Origin: Batillaria attramentaria
Lineage: Eukaryota > Mollusca > Gastropoda > Batillariidae
Direction: 5' to 3'
Length of the DNA stretch: 64,000 nucleotides
Assembly: GCA_018292915.2 (NCBI GenBank)
Contig: JACVVK020000206.1
Span: forward strand, 841,501-905,500
Made by a program: the position numbers and the translations under genes. Shown here in pieces: positions 1 to 12,200 of the stretch. Under the pieces are notes generated by a model, which saw only the letters and a list, made by a program, of their open reading frames with translations, made no database searches and was not told the DNA's origin. The stretch's first letter is position 1. Every line of letters starts with the position of its first letter.

Positions 1-170
1 GTGTCCTGGAAACAGCAAAGTGATAGGACACAGTGTCCTGGCCACTTAGTGGCGATAACAGTTTTAATAGGTCAAATGTCCGCTTGAGGTGGGAAAAAAA
101 AGGACATTTGAAATTTGTATAGGTCAGTGTCCTGGGACCGACTTAAATGTGCAACCCTGCAAATACTCAC

Positions 171-284
171 GTCTTTGAACTGCACAATGCCTATTTCACC
201 AAGTTCCGAGACACAGGCATATGCTGCCTCTGACTGCAGGAACATTTGGCACAGGACCATCTCCTCACTGCGGAAGATGGGCAT
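171..284 (-). CDS. ATP6V0A: V-type proton ATPase subunit a, first coding exon (partial gene)
   Basis: This is the N-terminal exon of the large membrane subunit of the V-ATPase Vo sector, which carries the proton half-channels in acidified organelles and plasma membranes. The exon encodes 38 residues starting MPIFRSEEM, followed by [15 protein letters not shown] and VQFKD. The FRSEEM, SEAAY, SELGE and VQF blocks are the conserved start of this family. The ATG has a good context (AGCAAAATG). Translation ends exactly at a GTGAGT donor (minus strand), so the reading frame beyond position 171 is intron. The rest of the roughly 830-residue protein lies left of the window. The gene points away from the MEI1-like gene. 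Identification is firm; the vertebrate paralogue (a1-a4) cannot be assigned from one exon. Confidence 0.9.
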
Positions 285-2044
285 TTTGCTGGTTTCTGTG
301 TCTCAGCCTCAGAGCACTAGGTTTTTCCCACTTGTTTAATAAACCTAGACAAAGAAAACCAAATCAAATGAGCTGGCTGGGATCACGATAGCAAGAACTC
401 TCACCATCTATGTCAGTGTAACTTTGTGATCATGGGGGAAAAGTCAGCAAAAAACCCCAAAACAACGACAAAGAAAACCTTGCAAACACATTTACCCAGT
501 AAAAACATCTGGTAAAAATGATTTGCTGAAAGACAAAAAGTACTGTTAAATTTCATGAACAGCAAATATTTTTGTCCTCATAGCTGTAACACAGTGAAAT
601 TTGTGCACGACCGTCAAAAGTGATAATCATAAGTGAATCCTAGCATGTGGGTACTGATCAAAGGAAAAACATATCTAAATACCAGAGCAGAGATGAAACT
701 TAGAATGTCAAAAAAGAAAATGCAAAGGTCTCATAGTACATGTATACATGTGTGACATGTATAAAACTGCAGGTTGAGGGCGACCAAAGCTATGAAGACT
801 TTCTCGCTTTTTTCCTCTTACTGTAAGTATAAAATCAACACTTGCGTATCTTGAATTTCTTCACTGCTGATCACACCAGTTCAAACTTCAACTCAAAACT
901 TTCTCAGTCTGGTGCCAACTGATTGAAATAATCTGAATATGACTTTGACTGTTTTATTCTACGTGCCACTTATTAAACAGAAAGCCACGATGGGTCAGTT
1001 TTCTCATAAACAAAATCTGCAGCGAAATGTAATAAGTAGACCACCACCACCGACGGAAACTGTCATACGCAGGCGGCTACCACACGAACTGTTCCCACAT
1101 TCACAGACAATATTTAGGATCCGGCTACACAGAACTCGGTCTTTCCGAGAGTGCGGTTTAATTGTAACACACTCATGATCTCGATCAATACATCAAAGTT
1201 AACCAGAACAATCCTACTGTGAGACGAAATTTTCTGGCTACCTGTAAATAAGCTGAAACGCCCTCAGAGTCACAAACACTATCAGTATCACGTGATCGCA
1301 CTAAACCAGAGGAAACTTTCATGAAGCTGTAGAAAAAAGTTCAGAAAGTCTGTTAGGTGAACCTCCCTACACGAATATCATCAATATGTCTGCGATCTGC
1401 AAGTAAACCTCTACACACACCTCTACAAACCCTTCCGCTTTTCTATCAATACATCAAAGCATTCAGCACGGACACACTCACCAACTGCCGCACCAGAGAA
1501 ACACAAAAATCATGTGACGACTGACGTGTCAAAGGTCATCTCCAAACAAATAAAAACAAATTTCAATTTCAATGAATAAAACTGTAATATTGTAGTTTGA
1601 ATTACCCTGCTTTTGTTTGAAATTAAATTTAAATGTTAAAATTGCATGGACCATGCAGCCTCGTTTTCATTTAGTGTCGTCTGCTTGAGGCGGAAAGTTC
1701 GAAACACAAAAGTAAGCGTTGCAGAGTCCTTATCTATGGTTGCAAAAAAAAAAAAAAAAAAATGGCAAATGGTAATATTGTATACAGCTGTGTAGATACA
1801 GTGCTGTCTATGATATCCAGGTATTTTGTGCAAACTCCAGCAGTTTCGTGCTCTGATGGCTGCATTTTCAAAAGAAAACTTACATACCTCTCATGTAGTC
1901 ATCAGTGACAGTCACTGAGAGAGAGCACACAAAAAAGGTTTTTACAAGCAGCTCGACACTCTTTTACACTGTTTGGGATAGTACAGCTTGACGCTGCTTG
2001 AACGCAGTGATTTTTTTAAAAACAGATTTTATTTTCGTCCAGAC
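285..2044. other. Divergent upstream region between V-ATPase a and the MEI1-like gene
   Basis: No protein-like ORF is supported here. The interval should hold the 5' UTRs and promoters of two divergent genes. Visible candidate sites are an E-box CACGTG-type core at about 1288-1295 (ATCACGTGAT) and a CRE/ATF-like TGACGTGTCA at about 1521. A poly-A run lies at about 1744-1762. An ATG at 1858 opens a short frame (MAAFSKENLHTS...) that could be an alternative first exon of the MEI1-like gene, but its possible donor is weak. Transcription starts cannot be placed. Confidence 0.4.
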
Positions 2045-5000
2045 ATGCCATGTCTGTCAGGATCACATGAGAATCACGATGCTTGCTGGTGTGTGGTGTC
2101 AGCAAACCACCAATTGCCGGTATGTATCGCCTGCATCATTGAGCAGCTGGAAGACCACTCTCTGACCATGGTGCAGCAACAGTTCAACTTGACAGTACTT
2201 TTTGGTCTTATGGCCGACAATGGAGAGGTTTCTTCACTTTTTCATGAGCATCCTCCAGTGTGTCAACTTCTACTGGACATAATAACAGGTGGTTGATTTT
2301 TGATTTTGTTCATGTGGGTTTTAGATGTAAATGAGAGAAAAAAGAAGCTTGTTGGTAATCAGGGGGAAAAAAAAAACTTGGGGGGGGGGGGGTGTCTTTT
2401 TTTTCATATTGTTTGCCACTGTCAAAGGTACATCACCACCCGGTGACCTGGAGTCCTTATCTGAAAAAATGTCTCTCGATGGTGATACGTTTTTGTTTCC
2501 CCAAAGGTACATTCATTTCAAGTTTGAATACCTAATATGGGTAGCTCCAGTCTCTTCATGGATAGCTTCTTTTTGACGATTTTGTTGATATGATTGTCAC
2601 CTTTTCCAGAACATTACACAGACAACAGTCATATGGCAGTGTCTGTTGACAGTAAGTACCATTCTGTTTCTGTCAATTTGTGCATAATTATATACATATA
2701 CTTTTATAGTAAGCTATAAAGACTTTTGCTATTCAAGTAATTTTTAAGAGGTGTGTAAGAGTTGTGCAACAATGTTTCACAGTTTTAACAAAGTATTTAA
2801 CAATTCTTTCTAATCAGTCATCACCAAGTCTGTGTAGTTTTTATTTTATTTCTTTTCTTTTTTTTCCTTTTATTGTATTGCCTTTCTTTTGAAACACAGT
2901 TTGTGCACACATCATTGATGACATACAACAAGAGGAACTGTACATCTACCTGCTCAACAGGTTGGAAGTTAAGGTATGGGTGCTTAATTATTGGAAATAG
3001 ATCAAAGCAGTTCCCTGGCTTGTATGATGTGAGTAAACTGTAGATTTCTGTCAACAACTTGAGCTCTTGTTTTTGCCGAAAAAGTTGCATAATGCGTACA
3101 TTTATTGATACTTTTTTGGGGGTGTCACCATTATGATGTGTTTTCTATGTCTTGCCAGTAAGCCACTCCTTTGATTATCTGCATTTGGATTACAGTTTCA
3201 GCATGATGTGGAGACAACACCTTTCATTCTCAGTTTGCTCGTAAGGCTTGCTGCTGCATCATCTGTATACACATTGACACTTGCTCACACACATGGTGAG
3301 TTATTTCTTCTTGCACTGGTAAAGACTGATTCCAAAAAGGATTTTTCTTTTACCATTCAGAAGATTGTGAATGTCTTAACAGTTGTTGTTTGAGTTTATC
3401 TTTTTTTGTATTTTGCGTTTTATATTTTTGGTGACCATACTTAAACATGGAATGTATAAAGCCTGGTAATTCAACTGTTCTCTGCAGCATTGCTGTGCTG
3501 TCTTTGGAGTACAATGTGTTTTACTCACAAGAAAGCAACATTTACGGATCTACATGCTTTGCATTGGTCAAGATAGGCATCCACAGTGTAATGATGACTT
3601 TTATTTGGACAGGACCTCTGCTGAGAAATCTTTTGAACATTCAAGCCACCTCAGTGATATGTGATGAAGATGTTCAGTGTTCCCTGTCCTTGCTGGTCAC
3701 CCACCTGTGTGACGCGGATGTCTTACCCACAGTTTCAACTGATGTTTTACCGCTAATTGAGTTGTGCTTGTTGTCCTGGCTCACCTCAGCACAGTCACCA
3801 AGCCTACAGGTCAATTGTTCAGGTAAGTTGTAAATGAGCTGGGTGGATTGATGTGCTTTTGAAAAGGCTGTTCTGTTTTCTTGTGAGTCAGACCTCATGT
3901 GGTTACTACTCCATTTTGTATAAACTGATACCTTGTTTTGGAAGCGCTTACATGTTGTGAGCACAGTCTGTATTGTCTTCATGAAATGTTTGGCTTTTGA
4001 AGCTTTTTAAAAAAAATTTTAACACTACTCACATTCGTGTCATTTGCTCCAAATTTAGCCCTCCTGAAGCGAGTCCTGCAGTCAGAGGGATGTTTACTGG
4101 AAGACCAGGAGACATGGTCACCTCTGTTCCATGGGCTGAAGCGCATGTTTGTTAGCAAGAGAGAAGTGCTGCAGACATGTGCTGCCCAGTGTCTTGCCAT
4201 CATAGCAACCAGTTCCAGGCATTCCCATCACCTTCAGCAAGCCTTGAAAAGTGATCTGCCAGGTGTGTGCGTGTATATCAAAACAGCTTTTGAGATGACA
4301 CAATATGATTGACGTTTGGAAAAGACCTGAGGCTGAATGCCACACCATGTAGGGTCGTGTACCAGCATACACATGTATAGTACATTGTAAAAATAAATTG
4401 CTTGGTTACAGGAGGTTTAAAGTTTCCTATTGAAATAGTGTCAGTCAGTATCTTGCTCTGATCTCTGTCATTTTTCTCTGTTTCTGTATTTGCTGTTTTT
4501 GTGTTTCTAGAATTTCTGTTTGAATCACTTCATACTACCAATGGAACACAGCTTCAGTAAGGCTTCTCTTGTTTGTAGTACACCATAATTGCATGCAGTC
4601 TGTGGTTGTTCTGCTGCTTTGATTGAAGTTCAGTTACCTCTGTCTCTGTTTGGCGTGTTCATTGTTGTTTTGGGTTTTTGTTTTGCTTGTTGGTTTTCCC
4701 TCGTTTTTCTGTTGTTGTTTTTTAAAAATTATTTTACTTTCATCATAGAAATGAGATTTTAAGCTTACCATGATTGTACTTTCAGTTGTTTATATATTAA
4801 TTTTTACATTGATGTTTCGTTTCTTTTTTACAAATGCTTCATGCATTCCTTCCATGCGTGTCATATATATTTGGCTGCTTTCTACATTTTGCATAAAGTG
4901 GTTTTACATGAGAACAAAAAATGAAACTTTTTTTTTTTAAAGTTTGTGCATATATTCTCAGGCATATTTGTGTTTCAGAGCTGTATTCAGTTGTCTCCAT

Positions 5001-6171
5001 CTGTTTGCTGCCCATGAACTCTTTTTTGAGAGGTGTCATGCTCTTTATGGTAGGTAAACTTCCTTAACTCTACACCCTATGTAGACATCTCTCACTGGGA
5101 GATGATGGAAATCAGAAGAGATAACTGTGTGTCTGTGAAAAGCGAAAGATTCACAACAAAACAAAACAAAACAACAACAAAAACAACAAAAATTAACCCT
5201 AAGTTACATGTATCAACATAGTTACATGTATGCATTACAAATCCCCTAAAGAAAACAGGTGTGAATTCCACTGTACGGCTGCATACCCTTACTACAGAGC
5301 TACAGTAGTATTCAATGATCTTTTCTTTATTGTGTTCATGCAGGCATGGAACCAGTACTTCACGCTCTAGGAGTGTCACTGGAAACTCAGAATGTTGCTG
5401 TGCTTGAAAGTGGGTTTAGTCTTCTTGCCTTCATACTAGAAAGGTATGTCTAACTGTGGTATCATAGATGTGTTTCTTCAGTCAAATCTCATGATAGCCT
5501 CAGTCTCAGGCATGAGTTTGTTGTTGTTGTTGTTTTTTTCATGGTCCATCAGCTCTTTAGTCGTGTTCTTGCACTGATCGAAAACATATCCTGTCTCAGT
5601 GGATTGAATATACAATCACCTTTCCTGGAAATTTTCAGGCAGTTGGAGACCGTTCCACTGTTTGCTAACAAAAACACCGAACAGCTTGCTTTGTGTGTGA
5701 TCAAGAAGGGCTTGGAATGTCACCTTATTCAAGTGTCTCTGGCAGCATCTAGAGCAGTAGCAGCATTTTTCAGGTACATGATTGTATATCTGTGGTGGTA
5801 TGTGCAGAGCATTACTGTGGTGTATCATGTAATTCTAACTGTACCAGTGATTCATGAGTAGAAATGTTCCTATGCTGTCAGCAAAGTGTCAGAAATTTAT
5901 GTGGTTATAAATTACTAGATTTTTAATTCAAAGTGAATGCCAATACTGTTATTTGCCTAATTCTCACATAAATAATAATAATATAGGAGACTCACACGGC
6001 GTTTACACACGTCCACAACAGGCTTTGAGAGCTGTACATGACTAAAATCAAAACAGGTAGAGTCGACAACACACAACCACATACAAGCAATGGTTGCACA
6101 CCAGGAAACAAATGCAGAAAACTCACAGAAATCAGCTCTCTCTCTCTCTCACACACACACAGACACACACA

Positions 6172-6234
<63 letters not shown>

Positions 6235-9094
6235 GCAACATGTTGGCAATGTACCAAACTGCAAGCTATGTGGGGGGGGGGGGGGGGACCCAGCAGATAT
6301 ACTTATTTTCAGTTTTAATAGATGGGTTTTAAGACAGTGTTTGAAACTGGCACTGAATATTCTGTGTGTCTTAATTAAAGCCTTGGGGAGTTGATTCCAT
6401 AGGGCTGCAGCATGGAAAGAAAGGATCTCTGACCAAATGTTTCTGTTCTTATTGTGGGGATGCACAGAACTTTGGTGTCAGAGGAACTGCTTACCGATAA
6501 CTATGTAACAGTGAAGGTGTTCGGAAATGTAGGAGGGTCCGGTGCCAGAGAGAGATACATGACAAATGGACAGAAACACATCTAGCAACAGAGTTTGCTG
6601 TACTTTGTGTCAGTCTTGTTTTCAGTGATTGATCAACAATGTAATAATGGACTACATTTTACGTTGAACTTCATTCTTAGCTGGTATTTTTAATGCATGT
6701 GGTTAGTTCTAGGGATTCAGGACAGAGAGATCCATCACCATTCAGTGTAAAGCAACTTGCTGAGATAGCTTGTGCTCGACTCACTGGCCCAATGGCAAGA
6801 GGAGAAAGCGGACATCTTCTTCATATTTTGGGCATCCAGGATGAACAGCTGATGAGGGTGCTGCTGGCATTGCTCAGTGGAGTCAGCAAGTTAGTACACT
6901 TACGTCTTTATCTGTTAACTGCACACTATATTTTCAATTTAATTTTAGACTAGCTCTGTGGACACAACAGAACATATGAAGTGTGTGTTATTTTGTACAG
7001 GTCAGTCAGGGCAGATGAAGACCTGTTTGACCTCATCATGAACAAGTGTGATGAAGATGTTATTCCCTACTTCACAGTAAGTCAAATACATGTAGTTTGT
7101 ATTGTTGGTCCTGTCTTTCTATATCAGGTGCAGGCAGGGGCGCCGGAAGATGTTGGGGGCAGAATCTCGGAGGGGGGAACGCAAGAGCCAGTGAAAGGAA
7201 GGACGTTGCCCGGAGAAAGTGAAAAGCGGGGGGGGGGGGGCGTGCAGATCAGATGCTGCTGAAAGGAAGTACGTTGCCCGAAGAAAGTGAAAAGGGGGGG
7301 GGGGGGGGGGGGATTATCAGACGACTTTCTGCCAAGTCGTTTTGATATTTCATGCAATGGCTAAACTGAGTTCTCCGTTGGGTGGGATGAGGGAGAGAGC
7401 AGGAAGAGGGGTAGTAGGAGGAGGGGGGGGGGTAGGGGAAGAGAGGGGGGGGGCAAGACCATGGCTTTGCCCCCCCCTCTTGCCATAGTCACCTGATTTT
7501 TCCAGGCCCCCCCCCCCCCCCCTGCTTGGGTACAGCGCCCCTGCTGTGCAGGTGATCATTGTTAAGACTTACTGTAATACAGGTTTGTGACACAACAGCC
7601 TCAGCTGCAGCACCAACACAGTATATTACATGTATGTACATTTAGCACATTTCAATCTAAGCAAGCTTGTGTGAATTTAATAACTTGCAAATTCTATAAT
7701 GTGTGTTCATCTCATTGATCATCGCCTGTGTGTGATTGTTGGTAATGTGATATCTGTAGTGAGTAGATCTATCTGTTTATCTTAACGGATGAATACTCAC
7801 CGCAAGAAGTCTGCTGAATTTACCATAAGCTTGCTTCTGTGTGTGTATGTGGCTGAAAATTTTAGGAGAGATGGGCAAGATGTGATGGCAGCATGTTTCT
7901 GACTTTGTTCTGCTTCCTGGATTTGTTGTTTGGAAGTGATCACTCTGCCCTTTCCAAACTGGCAGAGAAGCTGCTCTCCTCAGGATTCATCATGCGAGTA
8001 TTGATGCTGAAGTATGAGTCGAGGTGAGCACCCATTTTCTCAAATACTGTACAAGCAGAAATATTAATATAGTATTGGCCATAGTGTGCATTATTCTGTA
8101 ATTAATGATCCTACACACTAACATTTGTGCAGGAGCAACAGTGTGTTGACATCCTCAGCATCCTGTCTGCTAGTGCGTGTGTTTACTGTGGTGTTGAGGG
8201 AGCATTATCCTCAGTACCCTGTCCTACCTGAATGCCTGCATTCAGGCTTGAAGAAACTTCACTGTGAGTTGATGATCCATGGCATAATTGGCAGATTATG
8301 AACTACTACTCTATACATGTAGTTGTGTATTTCTCTCCTCTTATTACTTCATCTTGTTTCATTTCTTCCTTGTCTTTCCAGTGTTTTATACATGTATCAG
8401 GTACTTATCTGTCAACTGGGCAGCATGGGGAGAAAAACAGTTGTACATGTAACGTCATAAATATTTTCACGTGTTATAATCAAAAGTTTTTTAAATACAG
8501 AGACTTGGTAAGATGAGTTTGTAAATTTTTAAGATGAGAAATCAGTGTACATCACACACTAAAATAGAAAGATGTGCAGTCATCCAACACCCCAGCCAGC
8601 GTGTGTGTGTGTGTGTGTCTGTGTCTGTGTCTGTGTGCGTGCAGTGAGAGATACCCTGCAGCAGACTGTAGAGGATGTGCTGGAGGAAGACTCAGCTGTT
8701 GCGCTGTGCATGGTCCTCTACTTCGCATGCTTAGAGGATGATATGTGAGGAATATTTCTGTCACACTCCATACATATAGATTTATAGTCTGATATCTACC
8801 GAGGTTGCAAATTACATGTACTTGTTAATTCGCTTGGGTTGTTTGTTTCATATTTTCAGAAATGTCATGTTGACATTGACATTAGTCTAACAGCAATCAG
8901 TGTTTCTTTGATTTCTCTGTGCTAGAATATTTCCTCCTACACACATTCTGACTGCAGTGCAAGTGCTTTACACCAAGGGTGTGAAATGTTCTCAAAGCAA
9001 TCCATTCATAGCCAAGTTTCTTCTCTTCTTGGTAGCGGTATGTAACATGTATCTGTTTTGTTGCTTTTTTAATTAGTCACACGGCACCCTGATT

Positions 9095-9150
<56 letters not shown>

Positions 9151-9169
9151 TGAGTGAGTGAGTGAGTGA

Positions 9170-9217
<48 letters not shown>

Positions 9218-12200
9218 TTGTTAGAATACAAAATTCCACGTGTGCACTGTCCCTGAGCATGCCTCAGATGAGCTCAGATACAGTATACACTAACAGATGC
9301 ATGTGCAACATACTGGTATGCATGTCTGTTTCAGTGGTCAGCTTCTCAATTGAAAGATGACATTCCAGAGGACATCAGCTTACAACCAGGTCAGTATTAA
9401 AGCATCTGTACTTTGGCAGTACTGGTGTTTTTAATCAAAACATACAAACTGCTCAGAGCCTCCAAAATATCTCAACTGTAATTTATGTAAATTTGTGAAT
9501 TTAGCAAAAAGTGCTGTTTCAGACTGAAGGATGGAAATAAAACTTTATGTGCATGTCACAGGAGACATTTGTGTGAAGAGTAATGTTGCTAACTGTTGGG
9601 CAGTGGAGCAGCACATCGTCAGCCATATTTGTGACTTGCCGGTGGAGATGTGGGCAACTCCAAGTCCAGTTGTGTTCCTGTGGCTTTTTTCTAACAGGTT
9701 GAGAGCACTTGGACCAGGGAGAAACTTGGTACGTGGCAAATGTAATAATCTAGCTTTCACAGCTTTCAGAAAGTAGAATGATCAGCAATGGCTGATAGGA
9801 AATGAATGAAAAGGGGAAAAAAAAAAAAAGAATAAACGGTGGCATGCCAAGATAATCACTCAAACTAGTTGAATATTAAAGTAATTCTTTAGTACAGACA
9901 GAGATGAAAACATACCCATTATTTTTGTTTTTCTGTTGCTTGATAGATGGAGTACTGGTTGCTACATACCAGAGGGAAGCTGATGGGTTCTGGAATTGAT
10001 GATACTTTTGTCACTTTAGCCCACCTTGTCGATTTCCGACGTGTCCTAATGGTGAGAATGTAAAAAGTACTGTGCATGACTTTTTTTACACGATATCTAT
10101 GGAAATAATTGTCATTCCTTAGGTTCTTAGGTTAACATTTTTCTCCATACTGAAATTTTGAATTTACTTGTTATCCAATAGTTTCTACAACTTTGTACTG
10201 TTCACTGAGTTTGATTTACTGCAGGACTTGATGGTTTTGCCGTCAGAGGAGATTTCTGTGTGGACAACTGACTTTGTGCTGCATTTGCTGCGATCAGTGA
10301 GTATTGCCTTTATCAAATAAGTACTTCTATGATTTAGCAAATATGAATTTGAAATGACATCGTTTATCAGTAATCAGTGTCTTAGACATAAAATATACTG
10401 TAGAAGTGAAAAAAATATTAAGATGCATTACATGATAGCTTACAAAATTCCATATTGCACCATTTCTCTTAAAAGTACAATAAGTGTGGTACCAAAAGAT
10501 CTGGTAATTAATTAGCTATTTTGGATTATCCACAAAAATGCATTCCTACACATATATATAAAGCCATTGAAAGATAGAGAATTACTTGCTCTAGAAGTGG
10601 AGTTAGCTATATCACTACACCAAGAAAGTCTATCAGTAGTTTCACACCTTTTCCTCTCTTGTGTATCTAGTATTTGCACCTGTTTCAGGCTACTCAAGAT
10701 GAAGATGCTGGAACAGAATTACGAGTTCACCTTTTCACTGAAGTGACAGCCAGCTGCTTAGACCTTTTCCTGCAGGCTGTTTGTCCTGCTCGTAATACAG
10801 CTCCTTTTTCATTGCATGTACATCTTTGTGAAAATCATGATGGTCATATAAGAACAGCTGCAAAATGTTGGCATATTATTTGTGTGGAAATGGAAACATA
10901 AGCCATTGAATGTGATCATTTTATATATATATATAATATTTTTTTTTTTATTCAGTCATTGGGTTGGTGTTCCTGTTATTTATGGCTCCTGAGAAAAAGT
11001 TAGTGTTAGAGACTGGCACAGACAGACAGATAGATAGACGACTGACAATGGACGCCTATAACACATACTGACCTTGTTACACATGCAAGTAAAAAAAAAC
11101 AACAACCCCAAAACAAACAACAAAAACAAGCAACTAACAACAGAAAACACCACGAAAAAATAACAAACTGTAATCAAAACAGTCATTCAAACAAACAATA
11201 CATGCACAAGCTAAAACATAAATTATTCAGAAAGCCTGCACATGTGAGTTCCCACATGCAAAAATTGTACTGTATTTACATTTCCTTACTTCCAGGTCAT
11301 GCAGTGGCCAGTTTACTGCGTGTACTGTCAGTACTCATCCAGCAGATACAACATATAAATCTTGAGGACACAAGCTACATGAAGTTGATTTTCCATGGTT
11401 AGTTGAACTCTGTTTCTGTCTTACATGGATACATAATTTTTGCAGAACTTTTGGGTGGGGTTACTCCTGTCTCATATTCTTTTGGTGGTGCCAGTAACAT
11501 TATGTCAAATGTTCTAATTCATGTGTTAAAAATATTTATTATTTCTTTATCAGCCAGTAGTTGTAGAACGACTTGTTCTCTGACTTCCAATGAAATGCCA
11601 CATACCTTTTGTTTCCAGTGGTCCAGTACTTTGCAGGAGTGGATATCTGCGAGCATCAAATGCTACTGTACTGCCTGGCCTTTTTCCAGAGTTTGTTTAC
11701 AGCAACAAATGAGATTCAAGACAGGAAGGGTAAGTGAATTTTATCATGAGGCAAAAGCAACTCAAAATGCATATAAAGAGACAGTGTGTACTGCTTTGGG
11801 GTAACTTGAACTTCAAGTTTTAGTAACTGAAGTACTTCTTTGTTTGGGGTGGGGGGGGGGGAGGGGGCACAATGTAACTGTATAGAAGTAGGTTAGACTT
11901 GTCAGTTTTCAAAATATGTTTTGAATGTTTGTTTTCCGCAACTTCAGTGGTGGTTTTGGTGGGCTGAAGTTTACTTGCTGATGATAAATTGTCTCTTGAA
12001 TTTCAGTGATCCCTGTCTTGCTCCAAAATCCAGGCTTCATGGCAAGCTTGCAAACATGTTTAACAATGCAGAAAGATATTTTTTGCTTGGCGTATTCTCT
12101 AGTAGCTGGGATCTCCTCTGCCAGTTTGGACTGTCCAGTAAGTAGATGATCTGACATAAGATGCTATCAGATCTTTTACTGTGTGCATGCCAATTCACAC

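Noticed and set aside
6094..6394. Several overlapping ORFs with long His-Thr runs
   Set aside because: Frames across a CA repeat inside a LINE remnant.
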